Origin: Apium graveolens
Lineage: Eukaryota; Streptophyta; Magnoliopsida; Apiales; Apiaceae
Length of the DNA: 64,000 nt
Direction of reading: 5' to 3'
Assembly: GCF_009905375.1 (NCBI RefSeq)
Contig: NC_133647.1
Span: 5,954,595-6,018,594, forward strand
The position numbers and the translations under genes were made by a program. This document shows positions 23,181 to 34,946 of this stretch, piece by piece (the first letter of the stretch is position 1; each line of letters begins with the position of its first letter). The notes beneath the pieces were generated by a model, which was given only the letters and a program-made list of their open reading frames with translations, was not told where the DNA came from and searched no databases.

Positions 23181-24685
23181 TAGTTAGTTGTACTAGTCAA
23201 ACTAATGCTTGACTTTTAAATGGGGATCAAAATAAAATTATTTGATCTGAAAATTTGATTATATAACTAATATATATATATTTATAGACATCCATACGGC
23301 TGGATCGCTGAAAAATATATTTTAAAAAAGACGAAACACCAATTCAGGACTAAACACTAGTTAGTTGTATTACTGAAACTAATGTTTGAGTGTTAAAATG
23401 GCAAACCAAATAAAGGTATTCGATCTAAAAATTTGATTATATCACTAATATATATATATATCTATTGATATCCGTATGGTTGGATCGATAAAAAATATTT
23501 CTAAAAAAATCGAAACACCAATTCAGGAGTGAACACTATGTAGGTGTACTAGTCAAACTGATGTTTGACTTTTGAAATGGCAAATCAGATAAAATATTTT
23601 AAAAAAAAATTGAAACTCCAATTCACGAATAAACACTAGTTAGTTATACTAGTTAAACTGATGCTTGGCTGTTAAAATGGTAAACTAAATAAAATTATTT
23701 TGATCTGAAACTTTAGTTATATCACTAATATATATATATATATATTGACATCTATACGGTTGGATCGATGAAAAGTATTTTTAAAAAAATAGAAACACAA
23801 ATTCAGGACTAAATACTAATTAGTTGTACTGGTCAAATTGATGCCTGACTATTAAAATGGAAAACTAAATATTATTTTGATCTGAAACTTTGATTATATC
23901 ACTAATATAAATATTTATTGACATCTATATGGTTGGATCTCTGAAAAATATCATTAAAAAAATCGAAACACCAATTCAGGACTAAACACTAGTTAGTTGT
24001 ACTACTTAAACTGATGTTTGACTATTAAAATGACAAAGCAAATAAATTTATTTTGAACTAAAAATTTGATTATATCACTAATATATATCTATTGATATCC
24101 ATATGGTTGGATCGATAATTTTTTTTAAAAAAAAATCGAAACACCAATTCAGGACTCAACACTATGTAGTTATACTAGTCAAACCGAGGTTTGACTATTA
24201 AAATGACAAACCAAATAAAATTATTTTGATCTAAAACTTTGGTTATATAACTAATATAACTAGGTCAATTGACATCCATACGGTTGGATCGATGAAAAAT
24301 ATTTAAAAAAAATTAAAACACCAATTCAGGACTGGACATTAGTTAGCTATTTTAGTCAAACTGATGCTTCATTGTTAAAATGGTAAACCAAATAAATTAT
24401 TTTGATCAGAAATTTTAGTTATATCACTAATATCTATATCTATTTACATCCATACAGTTGGATCGATGAAAAATAATTTTAAAAAATCCGAAACATCATG
24501 TCAGGACTAAACACTAGTTAGTTGTACTAGTCAAACTGATGCTTGACTTTTAAAATGCATACCAAATAAAATTATTTTCATTTAAAATTTTGGTATATCA
24601 CTTATATATATATATATATATATATTGACATCCATAAGGTTGGATCGATAAAAAATATTTTTAAGAAAATTGAAACGCCAATCCA
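23181..24685. repeat. Satellite A, about 8 units (unit 1, second array)
   Basis: Tandem array with ATATCACTAAT or ATATAACTAAT at 23261, 23439, 23719, 23896, 24072, 24245 and 24421, and a variant at 24595. Spacing is 173-178 bp except one 280-bp interval that contains an extra partial unit. It includes TA microsatellite runs (for example 24601-24625). It ends abruptly where gypsy G coding sequence (chromodomain) starts. Confidence 0.9.
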
Positions 24686-24686
24686 T

Positions 24687-24929
24687 GTGTCAATGTTGAA
24701 GCATTATTTTCCAGATTCGAATCATGTGATAGAATATGAGCCAATCGAGATTCAGCCAGACTTGTCTTTTGTACAGCGACCAGTACAAAATTTTGATCGG
24801 CAGGAAATAGTGCTTAGGAATAAGTCTGTGTCTTTAGTGCGAGTCTTTTGGAGGAATCCCAAGGTTGAAGAATCGACTTGGGAGTTGGAAAGTGAAATGC
24901 GAACTGAGTATTCTCACTTGTTTTCTTAA
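24687..24929 (+). pseudogene. Gypsy G integrase C-terminus with chromodomain-like end
   Basis: Open 80-residue piece MSMLKHYFPDSNHVIEYEPI … VSLVRVFWRNPKVEESTWEL ending in stop TAA. The W-R-x-x-x-x-E-E-x-T-W-E pattern is the chromodomain-like end of chromovirus integrases. The rest of the integrase upstream is replaced by satellite A. The ATG is internal to the original protein, not a real start. A polypurine tract and 3' LTR follow, so this is the true end of G pol. Confidence 0.8.
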
Positions 24930-24954
24930 GCTGATTATGAGGACAGAATCCTGT

Positions 24955-24968
24955 TATGGGGGGAATGA
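24955..24968 (+). other. Polypurine tract of gypsy G (unit 1)
   Basis: ATGGGGGGAATGA directly before the TGTGATATCC start of the 3' LTR. Confidence 0.8.
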
Positions 24969-26316
24969 TGTGATATCCTTGAAAATTATGTGAATTTTTT
25001 TTGTTAAATAAATAAATATAATGTGTTGTATGAGTTTAAAATTATTATTGTCATGATTTTACGTGTTATAATTGCTATTTGTGGCCCCGCAAGGACCAGA
25101 AATTTTTTCGATTAATTGTTATGTGTTTGATATGCATTTATTTTAATCGATCCGCAATCTGGACGTTTGTTTATTAGCATCTTTATCGAGGTACTCGTTT
25201 TATCACGTTTTATGTGCGTTTGAATGTATTTTATGTGTTTTCGGGGTTTTCTGTTAATTTAGGAATCATTTCGGTTTCTCAAAAACAAACGGACCAAGAC
25301 CCTACCATGACCTTAAAGCCCTCGAAAATCGTATTTTTATTTTTATAAAATTTTGGGACTATCAAATATCCAATTTCTTTGCATTTTTGAATTATTCCTA
25401 ATTTTTTGGGAATTTTAATATAAATTTTATATTTATTTGCTTCTAAAATTATTCCCCATAAATATTATTTTTTGGCCTAATTATTTTAATTATGGGAATA
25501 AAACATCCTTAATTGATTTTGGATATAGAATTTCAGAAAATATAAATAGCTGCATAATTCTTTTTAATTCATTTATTTTCATTAAAAAATTAAGAAAATA
25601 GAAAGAAAATCAAGAACTTGAGTTTTGGGGTTACAAATCCATTATTGTTCTTCATCCAACGATTTCAGGAGCTTCGGTGATCCTTTTTGACGTTCTAATG
25701 CTCGAATTGAAGCCCTTTTCATGCTCTATCTTTTGATACAAACATCATCAACAAAGGTTGATTATCTTGTTAATTTATTTTTTTGGTTTTGGGTTCGAAT
25801 TAGTATTCTTCGTTATATTGATCTTTGGGTGATTTTGATAGTAGGAATAGCTTTAGCATGTTTAATATAGTCGATTTATGCTATAAGTTTGTAGGTTGTA
25901 GTCCCGACCTACAACCCGGATAGGTTTGGGTGACCTGGTCCCGACCCATTGCATTCTTATTCAAACCCGGTTTTAAACCTAGAATTCCCAATTTCTGTTT
26001 CTTAATTCTGTTTCTGCCCTTTTCCTTTTAAACTTTAATCAAAATTCATTTTCTATTTTCTAAAAATCATTTCTTTTAATTTCAAAAATCATTTAGTTAT
26101 TATTTTAAATTCTAAAAAAATTATTTTCTTAATTATTTTAAATTCCAAAAAAATTATTATTTTTTTATTATTTTCAAAAAAATCCAATTTGATTTAATTA
26201 TTTATAATTTATTTTAGTTAATTATTTATGGATTTAATTAATTGATTAAATCATGTAATCAAATAATTTTATTTATAAATAGTTAAATAAAATATAAATT
26301 ATTTATAATTAATTCA
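24969..26316 (+). repeat. Gypsy G 3' LTR, 3'-truncated (unit 1)
   Basis: Starts TGTGATATCC and matches 41654 onward. Similarity stops at AATTAATTCA near 26316, about 1.3 kb in. It shares with the unit 2 LTR an inverted repeat (TTGTAGGT…ACCTACAA, 25889-25914) at the point where ~0.4 kb present in the G 5' LTR is missing. Confidence 0.8.
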
Positions 26317-27139
26317 CATGAAAATCGCAATTAACATCCAACAATTGGGTTGTAGAACACAATAATGAAGTTTTTTATTTATCCAATTTAACTAATTAAT
26401 AACTAGAGTAACTAACTAATAATATGCTGGAAAAGAGAGTTGGATCTTCAAATACGAGAAACTGGGTCAGGATAGTACTTCCCCCTAATATGTTCATGTC
26501 ATCAATAAAGCAATGTAATAGTACAGGCCATAGGTTTCTCTCGAAATCACCATAATATAGATTTTATAATTAAACTAACATATGTTTATGTCCAATTTAA
26601 CTTCGAGAATACAATTAAGTACCAATTTTACACGGTTGTGCAAGGTAACAATATATGTCTATACCGTCATAAAATTACTATTAACAGATATAATCATGCA
26701 CCATTCAAATATTGTGTCAATTAACTATAACCCTCTCAGTATTATAATTAACTCATTAATCTACTAAAGTTGATCAGACAATAGCAAGTATTAGCATGAA
26801 AATCACTTAAAAGAATAAACCACAAACAACATATAGTACTTCTTATAAAAACACCAACAATCTCATACTAGGGTTCCATAAGAATCCGAACTCATATTAG
26901 TTTAGTTCATAACCAACGTATCATAATTATCCCAAGATAACCAACATAAATTCGTTTGAAGATATATAAAAAGATAAGAGGAAACAAAGCCAATTAGATG
27001 TCTCCAATGGCTGAATTTTACTCTGTTGATGGCGGTTTCTCATCCTCCCATGTGCAGCTACTTGTCTCTTGTCTCCCTCTGTATTAGGTCTGGTCTAATC
27101 TATCTAATATATCTAATAATAGTCTTTTTTAATGTAATA
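26317..27139 (-). repeat. Gypsy-like V LTR fragment (unit 1)
   Basis: The part from about 26524 matches 48088-48713 (for example GGTTTCTCTCGAAATCACC against AGTTTCTCTCAAAATCACT). In unit 2 that sequence continues to a TGATGAGCAC start next to a purine-rich tract, so I read it as LTR of a minus-strand element V. 26317-26523 has no second copy in the window. It ends at the X 3' LTR. Confidence 0.45.
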
Positions 27140-27657
27140 TGTTACCCAGTTAATGATAAATATTTAAGAGGGTTGGATACAATTATCAAATAATTCGATA
27201 TCAAGAAAGTAAAATAAGAAAAAATAGAATCAAATAACAGTTTATTAATTCTCTTATAAACTATTACAAAACTTTCTCAAGAAAATCAATGTTCTTGAGA
27301 GCTGATATGTCATGATAATACTCGAGTAATGCATACCTTAAAAGATAACCTATTCTGTGTTTATATATTACACAACTACTCTATCAATCTCTATCAACTA
27401 CAATATATGTTACAATATAATTTATCTTATTTCTATACATAACTAATCAACAACTTCGATCCTATAAACCTGGAACCGACAGTTTAACATTCCATAATTC
27501 TTGGGACTATGTAAATTAGCAAATCATGATTTACTCTGCAATATTGACAACAAGTCACATCCAGACAGCTTGATAAATCCTGATGCAGATCCTGAATGAT
27601 TGACAGACCCTGATTTTCCGGCAAATCCTAATTCTGACTTAGACAGTTTTCCTAACA
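27140..27657 (-). repeat. Copia X 3' LTR (unit 2)
   Basis: 518 bp, TGTTACCCAG … CCTAACA on the plus strand (minus-strand LTR runs TGTTAGG…GGTAACA). Clean termini and an adjacent polypurine tract. It is noticeably more diverged from the X 5' LTR (31515-32048) than E's LTRs are from each other, indicating an older element. Confidence 0.85.
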
Positions 27658-27669
27658 ATTTCCCCTAAT
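27658..27669 (-). other. Polypurine tract of copia X
   Basis: The minus strand reads ATTAGGGGAAAT directly before the X 3' LTR. Confidence 0.8.
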
Positions 27670-28890
27670 TTATGCTTTGTATAATAAGCATAAATTATGT
27701 AATTCTGTCTGATGCCAAAATCAAGAAGACAAAATATGAAATAAAATGTAGAGCATACTCAATTACTGATGTACATAGCAAGTTTATGGTTCCCGATAAA
27801 CCCTTGAGTATCTCTGTACAAAAGCTTTGAATCTTTCATCAATCTTCTTTCTGAGCAGCTGCTTCAGCCTATCCTTTAAGTTTCTTTCATATTCAGTTTT
27901 TTAGATAACTGATATATGGCAGATCTCAGATGTCCAATTAGAGTCCTTTCAATTATAAGTTCATCAAGTAGTACATAACAGGCTCCCAGACCATCAGGAT
28001 TTAGAGTTAATTGCCTTGAAGTAAGCAGAGTTTTAAAGACAACTGCACCTCTCCTCATATTAACTTCCTTATGGCTGTTGTTCATGTACATATGAATATA
28101 GTGACCAAAGTATGCAAATCCTAAGTCAAGAATTCTTCTTCTGATGGCATAAAAAATTAAGTCGGACCAATCATTGGATGCATGATTCTCAATCTCTAAT
28201 AGATAATTAATATACTTTAGCTTCTTTGTTGAGATCACCATCAGCTCATCCTGAGTAAGTACTTGAACTTGATCTCCTTGCAGCATCAACAAGATTTTCT
28301 CTTTGGGTTCTGAGCCATCATGCTAGTCAATGATGATTTTCACATCTTCAAGCCTGTCTAGATGATCATCTGTAATTTTCTGACCAGGTCTATCGGCTAG
28401 TGTAAAATTCACCATTTTTGAGTTCATAAATTCAGCTTCATGATGCCCAATACTAGCTCTTGTGTGGTCCTGACAGCCTTAGAGATTCACCCTGCCTTAA
28501 CCGTGAAGGTGTATTATCATTATTATTCGCAAAAAGGTTCAGCTTGATCATCAACCCTTATTCCCCCAGGAACAAAGTTCAGTCCTCCAATACACTTCAC
28601 CTCATCAATCTTCTTCCACCTGTAGTCTATTTTTTTGGAAAATAAGTTCTTTTCTTTTCCCTATTTACAACTCTTTGGGATCAGAAATTCTCCAACTTTC
28701 TCTTCCAGACCTCCGTAACATATTTTCTAAATTCCTGATTTGCTCTGTTAAGTACTATCCTGATCTTTCCTTCTTCTCTCCTTTCTTCCTCATCAACTTC
28801 AACATTGTGAGAGTCGGCATAAGCAGATAAGATTTGAATGTTTAAATTCTCCAAGACTGCATAAACCATAGCAGGAGTTGGAATTTGTCA
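27670..28890 (-). pseudogene. Copia X accessory ORF (unit 2)
   Basis: Accessory coding region between pol and 3' LTR of X. The C-terminal part is still open for 138 residues (27876-28292): an N-terminal D-E-L segment, a charged helix-rich middle, then YVLLDELIIERTLIGHLRSA and IYQLSKKL, followed by a stop and further in-frame residues (DRLKQLLRKKIDERF). The upstream part (28293-28890) is broken by many stops; its start is near the segment AMVYAVLENLN. The motif YV-x-L-D-x-E-L…LR(S/A)AI(Y/F)Q also occurs near the C-terminus of the accessory protein of element E (50655-51950). No membrane segment or signal peptide is apparent. Function unknown. Confidence 0.6.
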
Positions 28891-29426
28891 CCACTTTTCC
28901 TAAGGTAACCAACTCTACTACTGCTAGATGGTTAGAATTTACAAAGAACTTGGTATACATGAAGCAGAAAGGAATGACATACAAGTCCAACTACATTTCA
29001 ACTGTTTATTGATAAATCCGGGTATACTGTTGATATGCCTATTAGAGGAGCCATTGTGGTTAAGTATTTAGGAAGAGAAGCTTTTACTTTTAATCATGAT
29101 GAAAAAGAAGTTGGATTTTTAGAACTAGATGACTTATCACTTGGAAGATGTAATTTACATGATCTCGAAGCTGTTGTTTATCAGAATGATGAATCTACAT
29201 AAAAGCTCAATGATATCAAACAGAGAATAGAAATGTATGCAAAATATTCTTGAAGATATTCTACTCAAGAAATTCCTTAATGAAGCTACTGATTGTACCA
29301 GAGTTCAAGACTGAAGTTAAAGTCTGAAGACACAGATTGTAAGATAGACTATTTGTTTGTATTTATGCATTTTAGATAGTTTTGACATCATCAATAAGGA
29401 TCTTGTCTATAAGTACATAATGCACA
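28891..29426 (+). pseudogene. Copia Y accessory ORF 3' part (unit 2)
   Basis: Plus strand, back to back with the X accessory remnant. First segment TTFPKVTNSTTARWLEFTKN … KGMTYKSNYISTVY, then a stop and frameshift, then DMPIRGAIVVKYLGREAFTF … LDDLSLGRCNLHDLEAVVYQ and a stop within NDEST-stop-KLNDIKQRIEMYAK. It has no ATG start in the open pieces. It lies just 5' of a PPT and LTR, the usual place of accessory ORFs in this type of copia. Function unknown. Confidence 0.5.
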
Positions 29427-29439
29427 AGTTGGGGGAGAT
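29427..29439 (+). other. Polypurine tract of copia Y (unit 2)
   Basis: AAGTTGGGGGAGAT adjoining the Y LTR. Confidence 0.8.
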
Positions 29440-29961
29440 TGTTAGAAGAAATTGATGATATCAGCATATAAACTATCAGAGTTTATCTATCACTATTTGA
29501 TATCAGTATTTAGCAGAGGTGACATAATTAATAATTGTCATCATCATTTACTGATCAGTATTTGACATTAGCATTTGGTCACTTCAGCTGAAAGTCAGGA
29601 GATATCCAAAAAGAGAAGGATTGGCAAAATACATGACGGTGTAAGACTTTACTTATTGTAGCAATCAATAAATGGATATGTTTTAAGATTTCTTATTATA
29701 ATAGAATAGAATTCCCTATTGATTGTGTAGTTGTGCAGAATATAAGCACGTATTAGGTTTTCACTATAGGTGTCACGAATTGATATATCTTTCATGTAAC
29801 CTAACAACTCTCAAGGATTATTGTTCATCCATTGAGAGAGTAGTTTTGTAATTAGTTTTCATCAGTCAATACAAAACTGTTTCATTCTATTGAGTATATA
29901 ATTCGATTTGTTTGCATAAACTGTATTCACCCCCCTCTACAGTTGTATTAAGGACCTAACA
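29440..29961 (+). repeat. Copia Y 3' LTR (unit 2)
   Basis: 522 bp, TGTTAGAAGA … GACCTAACA; paralog of 1142-1664 with scattered substitutions. Confidence 0.85.
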
Positions 29962-31470
29962 ACAAGGGTTCTATGGCTTGTAAAATACTAATCTATAACT
30001 AATATTAGAGTCAGGAATAACAGTAGCTTTCTTTTTACTCTTTCTGCAATCAATATCAATATGATTAGTATTACCACATTTAAAACAAGTTTTCTTAGGA
30101 ACATCAAGAATATACTTGTAATTACCTGCTTTATTTATATCCTATAATTAAGCTCTTTATTCTCAGCAATTAAACTATCATTTTCAATTGACTTATTCTT
30201 AAAGTTAACATGCAGAGATTTTAAGAGCCTTTTTAATTTAAAAAAGTTGTCAGTATCTATGGGAAAAATAGTCATTTGTACCTTATCAGTGGAAGGCACA
30301 TCCTCTCCATGATTTGCCATCAGTGCATAGCATTCATCATCACTGTTAGGTCCTGATGTATCCATATAGTCCTTGTTTGAGCTTGAGGTGAAGAGTGCTT
30401 TTCCAGTTGACTTAGGACACTCAGTAGCAAGATGTCCCCTTTTATTGTAGTTGTACAAGTCACCTTGGTCTTGTCAAACTTTCTTCCCTTTAAGGAATGA
30501 CCTTAATTCTTTATAAATTTCCCTTTGCCATCGCCATAGTACTTTTTATTAAAACCACCTTTTTTCTGTGGCATTCCGAATCTCATCCTCCTGAAACCTT
30601 TCACTAACATTGCAGCCATTTCAACAACTTGAGGATCATCCAATTCAATTTCAGAATCCTCATCTGATCTGTGTCAGGATCTGATGATTCATCAGTATCT
30701 GACATCTCAACCATATTCCTTCTTCTTGAATTCTCAGTGGCCCTTTCCTTGTTCTTGTGAGTTTCAGAATTGGGTGCTATAACCTTTATTTTCTGTCCTT
30801 TCCTGTTCTGCCTTTGTTAGATCTCCAAATAATGGGTTTTCAGCATCCGATAGCCTTCATCCAGTGACAGTTGATCAAGATTATACTGATGCCTGATAAT
30901 GGATGCCTCTGTATACCATTCTTCAAGAAGAGACATTAGAAACTTGGTGTTGGAATCCTCTCTATCATATTCCTTTCCAACTAAGGACAGATCATTCAAC
31001 AATGTAAGAAATCTGTCATAACTGTCAGTAATGGTTTTTTCAGGCTTAACATCAAACTTTTCATACTTTTTAATAAGAACATCCCTTCTATTATTCTTGA
31101 TTGCCAATGTTCCTAGATACTGAGTTTCCAAATCATCCCATATAACTTTGGCAGTATTGCACGGAATCATTCTGTTTGACATAACATCGTCCAACCTGTT
31201 GTGAAGAATATTTCTGAATTTATCATCATTAAGCATTACTTCATTCTCAGGATCTGACCATTCAGATTTCTCTTTCCTGATATAGAGTTCAGGAACTGTT
31301 GTTGTCATTGGCACAACCTTTTCAGGATAAAAAGGTCCATGATTGATTATATCAATATAGGCATCATCAATGGCTTCAAGAAATATTAGCATCTTTACTC
31401 TCCAAGTCGAGTAGTAATCCTTTTTCAGGATTGGGATCTTCATGCTTTCATGCTTACTTCTTGACATCAT
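29962..31470 (-). pseudogene. Copia X gag (unit 2)
   Basis: Best copy of X gag. An open frame from 31470 (MMSRSKHESMKIPIL) runs 217 residues through a UBN2-type copia gag domain (WRVKMLIFLEAIDD, later IWDDLETQYLG, then DSYDRFLTLLNDLSLVGKEY) to a stop at 30817 after LKTHYLEI. The same stop is present in units 1 and 3, so X was already non-functional before the region was duplicated. Downstream pieces continue with frameshifts. 30135-30458 holds the zinc-knuckle remnant in which both leading Cys are lost (YNYNKRGHLATEC) and a D/S-rich tail. No pol follows: the sequence runs into the Y LTR. Confidence 0.8.
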
Positions 31471-31500
31471 GATCTTTTCTAATTAACAATCAATAAGACT

Positions 31501-31512
31501 GCTCTGATACCA
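31501..31512 (-). other. Primer binding site of copia X (unit 2)
   Basis: Minus strand TGGTATCAGAGC next to the X 5' LTR. Confidence 0.85.
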
Positions 31513-31514
31513 CT

Positions 31515-32048
31515 TGTTACCCAGTAAATGATAATTGTTTAAGGGGGTTGGATATAATTATCAAACAATTTGATATCAAGAAAGTAAAGTAAGAATAAAT
31601 GAATCAAATAACAGTTTATTAATTCTATTATAAACTGTTACAAAACACTCTCAAGAAAATTAATGTTCTTGAAAGCTGCTAGGTTATGATAATACTCAAT
31701 AAATGCACACCTAAAAAGATAACCTATTCTGTGTTTATATATTACACAACTAATCTATCAAACTCTATCAATTACAAGATATGTTACAATATGATTTATC
31801 TTCTTTCTTTACATATCTAATCAACAATTTCGATCATATAAATCAGGAACCAATAGTAAACCTTTCCCAAATGCTAGGACTTTGTAAATCATCAAATCCT
31901 GATTTACATTGTGATCCTGATAACAAGTCACATCCTGATGTCGTGACAAATCCCGATGTAGATATTGACGACATGTAAATCTTGACTTGTTGACAGATGC
32001 CGATTTTCTATCAAATCTTGATTCCTGACTTAGAAATTTTTTCCAAAT
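31515..32048 (-). repeat. Copia X 5' LTR (unit 2)
   Basis: Lower end TGTTACCCAG; upper end degenerate (TTTTTTCCAAATA). Contains the TATA-like stretch TTTATATATTACAC near 31734. Confidence 0.75.
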
Positions 32049-33740
32049 AAAAAAAAACTAATTTTTTAGCATCCGTTTTTACCTCATGTCAGAATGATTT
32101 AAGACATCAGTTTCCTTTAATAATCTGATATGTATTAGGAAGTTTTAACTAAACATGCATATTGTTACTTTAAAATTAGCTATTTTTGATTGTTACGATC
32201 TATTTAAACACTAATATAAATTTTAACTTAGGATACACCACTTGGATAACACTTTAGCTCTTGTGCTATACAAGTGAGTTACTTGCGTGGCATTTCTTAA
32301 AAAAAGTTACGCAAGTTATTACTAAAGAGGCTAAAAATTAATATTTAATAAATAAAAACTATCGTAGAAGTCTCAGGGTGTGCTCTATACAAGCATCCAC
32401 TTCAATAGCATTTTAATAAGTTCAAGTTAGTGTATTATAAATGTTAACGGAGGAATTTGGGTAACAGAGATTTGAAGTTCGCGACAAGAATGAAGAACTG
32501 TAGTGGTGGTCAGTGATCAGAAAAATTACCAGAGTGCGTTGATCGGTACTTAAGAAACATTTGAGATTGTGAGGGTTAATGTTTTCCTTCTCAGAGCTCC
32601 CAAAGACGTAGCCTCACAATGTGCCTACGTACCTCATTTTATAGGGGATCAAGCCGTGGCCCAATAGGAGTTGTCGAACCCACTTTCTATTATAACTCGA
32701 ACATTAAATTGCTTTAGGAATGACCAGCGATGCGGCCACATCACAAAGGCCCAGGGCTCGGTTATGAATTGATAACTTCACAGATAAGAAAACTCCCTGA
32801 TCGGTGGATATGCTATCTGCTACCGCTATCGTCGTCGATCGTAACCGCAAGTATAACCATGACTTACCGCAAATGCTCAAGCGCATCCTTACCCTCGATA
32901 AAGATAACCCACCAGACTTCATGACAAGTAATCCCAAGCGTATAAGTGCAATGTGCGAGATAAACCTAAAGTCTCCCGATGAGGACAACTTGTCAATTGT
33001 AGAGATAGGGCTCCCAAAGCACATACTAAATATTTAACAATCGTTCCCCTATTAGGAAAACCCGCAAGACAACAGAAAGACACCTTCAATATGTTTTTTG
33101 AGATGATGGGCTCCCGGCCCAGAGGCCTTTTTTCCTTCTTGGAGTGTGCCATAAGAGGATTGGAGTCCTCCGTAGGCTCCTTGAGATGCTTAGGGCGTGC
33201 CCTAGGAATAGGAGAGTTCCTTCAAGGGATCCTCCTCTTCACTTGTATACTTCTAATATTTCATTCAGTTCCTATTTGGGGTTTAAGATTTACGGTTCAG
33301 GGCCTCTAGGCCCTAAATATTAGAGCCCAAACCCTAATTTAATCTATGCCCTAAACCCTGGGAACCAAACTCTAATTTAATATTGGAACCTAATTTAACA
33401 GCTTTTAATACTTTAGGGTTCACCATTTCCTAATTTGAGGTAAAAAATTGAAATACAATAAAATTATTACTAAGTTTTTGTTAAAAAATAGCAAACACAT
33501 GGGACATAAATGCGTATTTGGAATAACCCACCTGCCAAATGAGTATTAACTAATATTCTTTTATTTAATTAAAGTTAAATATTGTATATTACTAATGTAA
33601 AAATATGTAATAACATTGTATTACGCATTTACCAAAGTTATTATTTATTACTACTTTAGTGTATGTGTATTAGTCTTTATTCTTTTTATTGAAAAATTAA
33701 GTAAATGTAATATTCTTTGAAAAAAATTAAGTAAATATAA
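32049..33740. repeat. Unassigned dispersed repeat R (unit 2)
   Basis: Paralog of 3318-4754 and 62441-64000, with an additional ~0.26 kb (about 33480-33740) missing from unit 1 but present in unit 3. Open 77-codon frame at 32804-33037 without recognised domain. No terminal structures found. Confidence 0.6.
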
Positions 33741-34600
33741 TATTTATTCCTGTCGGCCACTACATTTTGTTGAGGAGTTGAACTAGGCGTAAGTTGATGA
33801 AAAATTCCACGCTTCTTCAAGAAGCTTCCAAATTCTTTGAACATATATTCACCACCACGATCGCATCGTAGTCTCAACCACTTTCTTTCTCCATAAATGT
33901 TTAAAATGTTTTAAATGCTTCAAATACTTGAGATGTTTTTTAAGAAAATAGATCCACATCTTACGATTATAATCATCCATAAAAGTGAGAAAATAATGAC
34001 TACCTCCAATAGATTTTGTGCGCATAGGTCCACATAAATCGGACTGTACCGATTCCTATATTTTTATCTCGACACGCTTTATCTTTTAGAAATGGATCCT
34101 GATGATGCTTGATAAAAACACAATCTTCACATACTTGATATTGCCTTTACAAAACTTGGATATAGTACAAAAAGTCAAGTAATCATATCGAAGATGGCAA
34201 AGCCAAGACTCATCGTTCACAATATTAACAAAGCATGGTAGAAACTCATTTTGAATTTTCAGTGGAAACATTTTAGTTGAGGTCATCTTGACTCTTACAA
34301 TAGAAGACCATTTTTGTCTTTTATCTCACAAAAATCTTCTTTAAAATTCACATGATGTTCCTCGAAACCCTTCTTCAGCTTGTTGGACCTCTAACTTTTA
34401 ATCATAAAGCTCATCTGCAAAAATCAATATTGGAAAACATCATCAAGAAAAAAGCCATTAAATTTGACATTAGGTCTGATGAAAACTTTTCACTCTAAAA
34501 TGAACTAGCCTAAAGCTTAAGGAAAAAACTTGCAACACATAAACTTGCAACACCTCATGTTCTAATTGCCAAAGTCTGGTAAAATGATGTCATGTTTTAA
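33741..34600 (-). pseudogene. Copia integrase fragment (unit 2)
   Basis: Paralog of 4755-5600. The integrase core is visible as LRCDRGGEYMFKEFGSFLKK and then TPQQN in the minus frame 33686-33877. The zinc-binding and catalytic Asp regions upstream are frame-broken. Confidence 0.65.
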
Positions 34601-34941
34601 TGAAAACAGGGAAAGAGATTTTATTATTAGAATAGTATAAGTCTCTTTTATTCGGAAAAATCACAATAAAATTTTGAAAAATAGACATTTCATGGTTAGA
34701 AATAGAAATTAAATCCCCATTTTTAATACAATCTAAAAGGCACAAAAAATACATATATATTGCACTTAACACTTAACCATATGTTTGAATTGACATTTGT
34801 TTTTTAATCATCTATCTTATTTAAATTTATTATTATTTTTCATAAAATGTAATAGGTGACACCTGATCTACTAAATGCTAGAAGAAGGTCTAATAACAAT
34901 AAAAGACTAAAGCATTTTATTCCAGATTCAATTTATTAGAA
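34601..34941. other. AT-rich spacer (unit 2)
   Basis: Paralog of 5601-5940; nothing recognisable. Confidence 0.4.
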
Positions 34942-34946
34942 CAATT

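Noticed and set aside
23181..24685. Regularly spaced repeats resembling a CRISPR array
   Set aside because: The whole ~177-bp monomer is repeated without unique spacers, and the context is a plant transposon cluster.
32804..33037. 77-codon ORF in repeat R, open in units 2 and 3
   Set aside because: Unit 1 is frameshifted, many differences between copies change residues, and no domain is recognisable. There is no sign of coding constraint.
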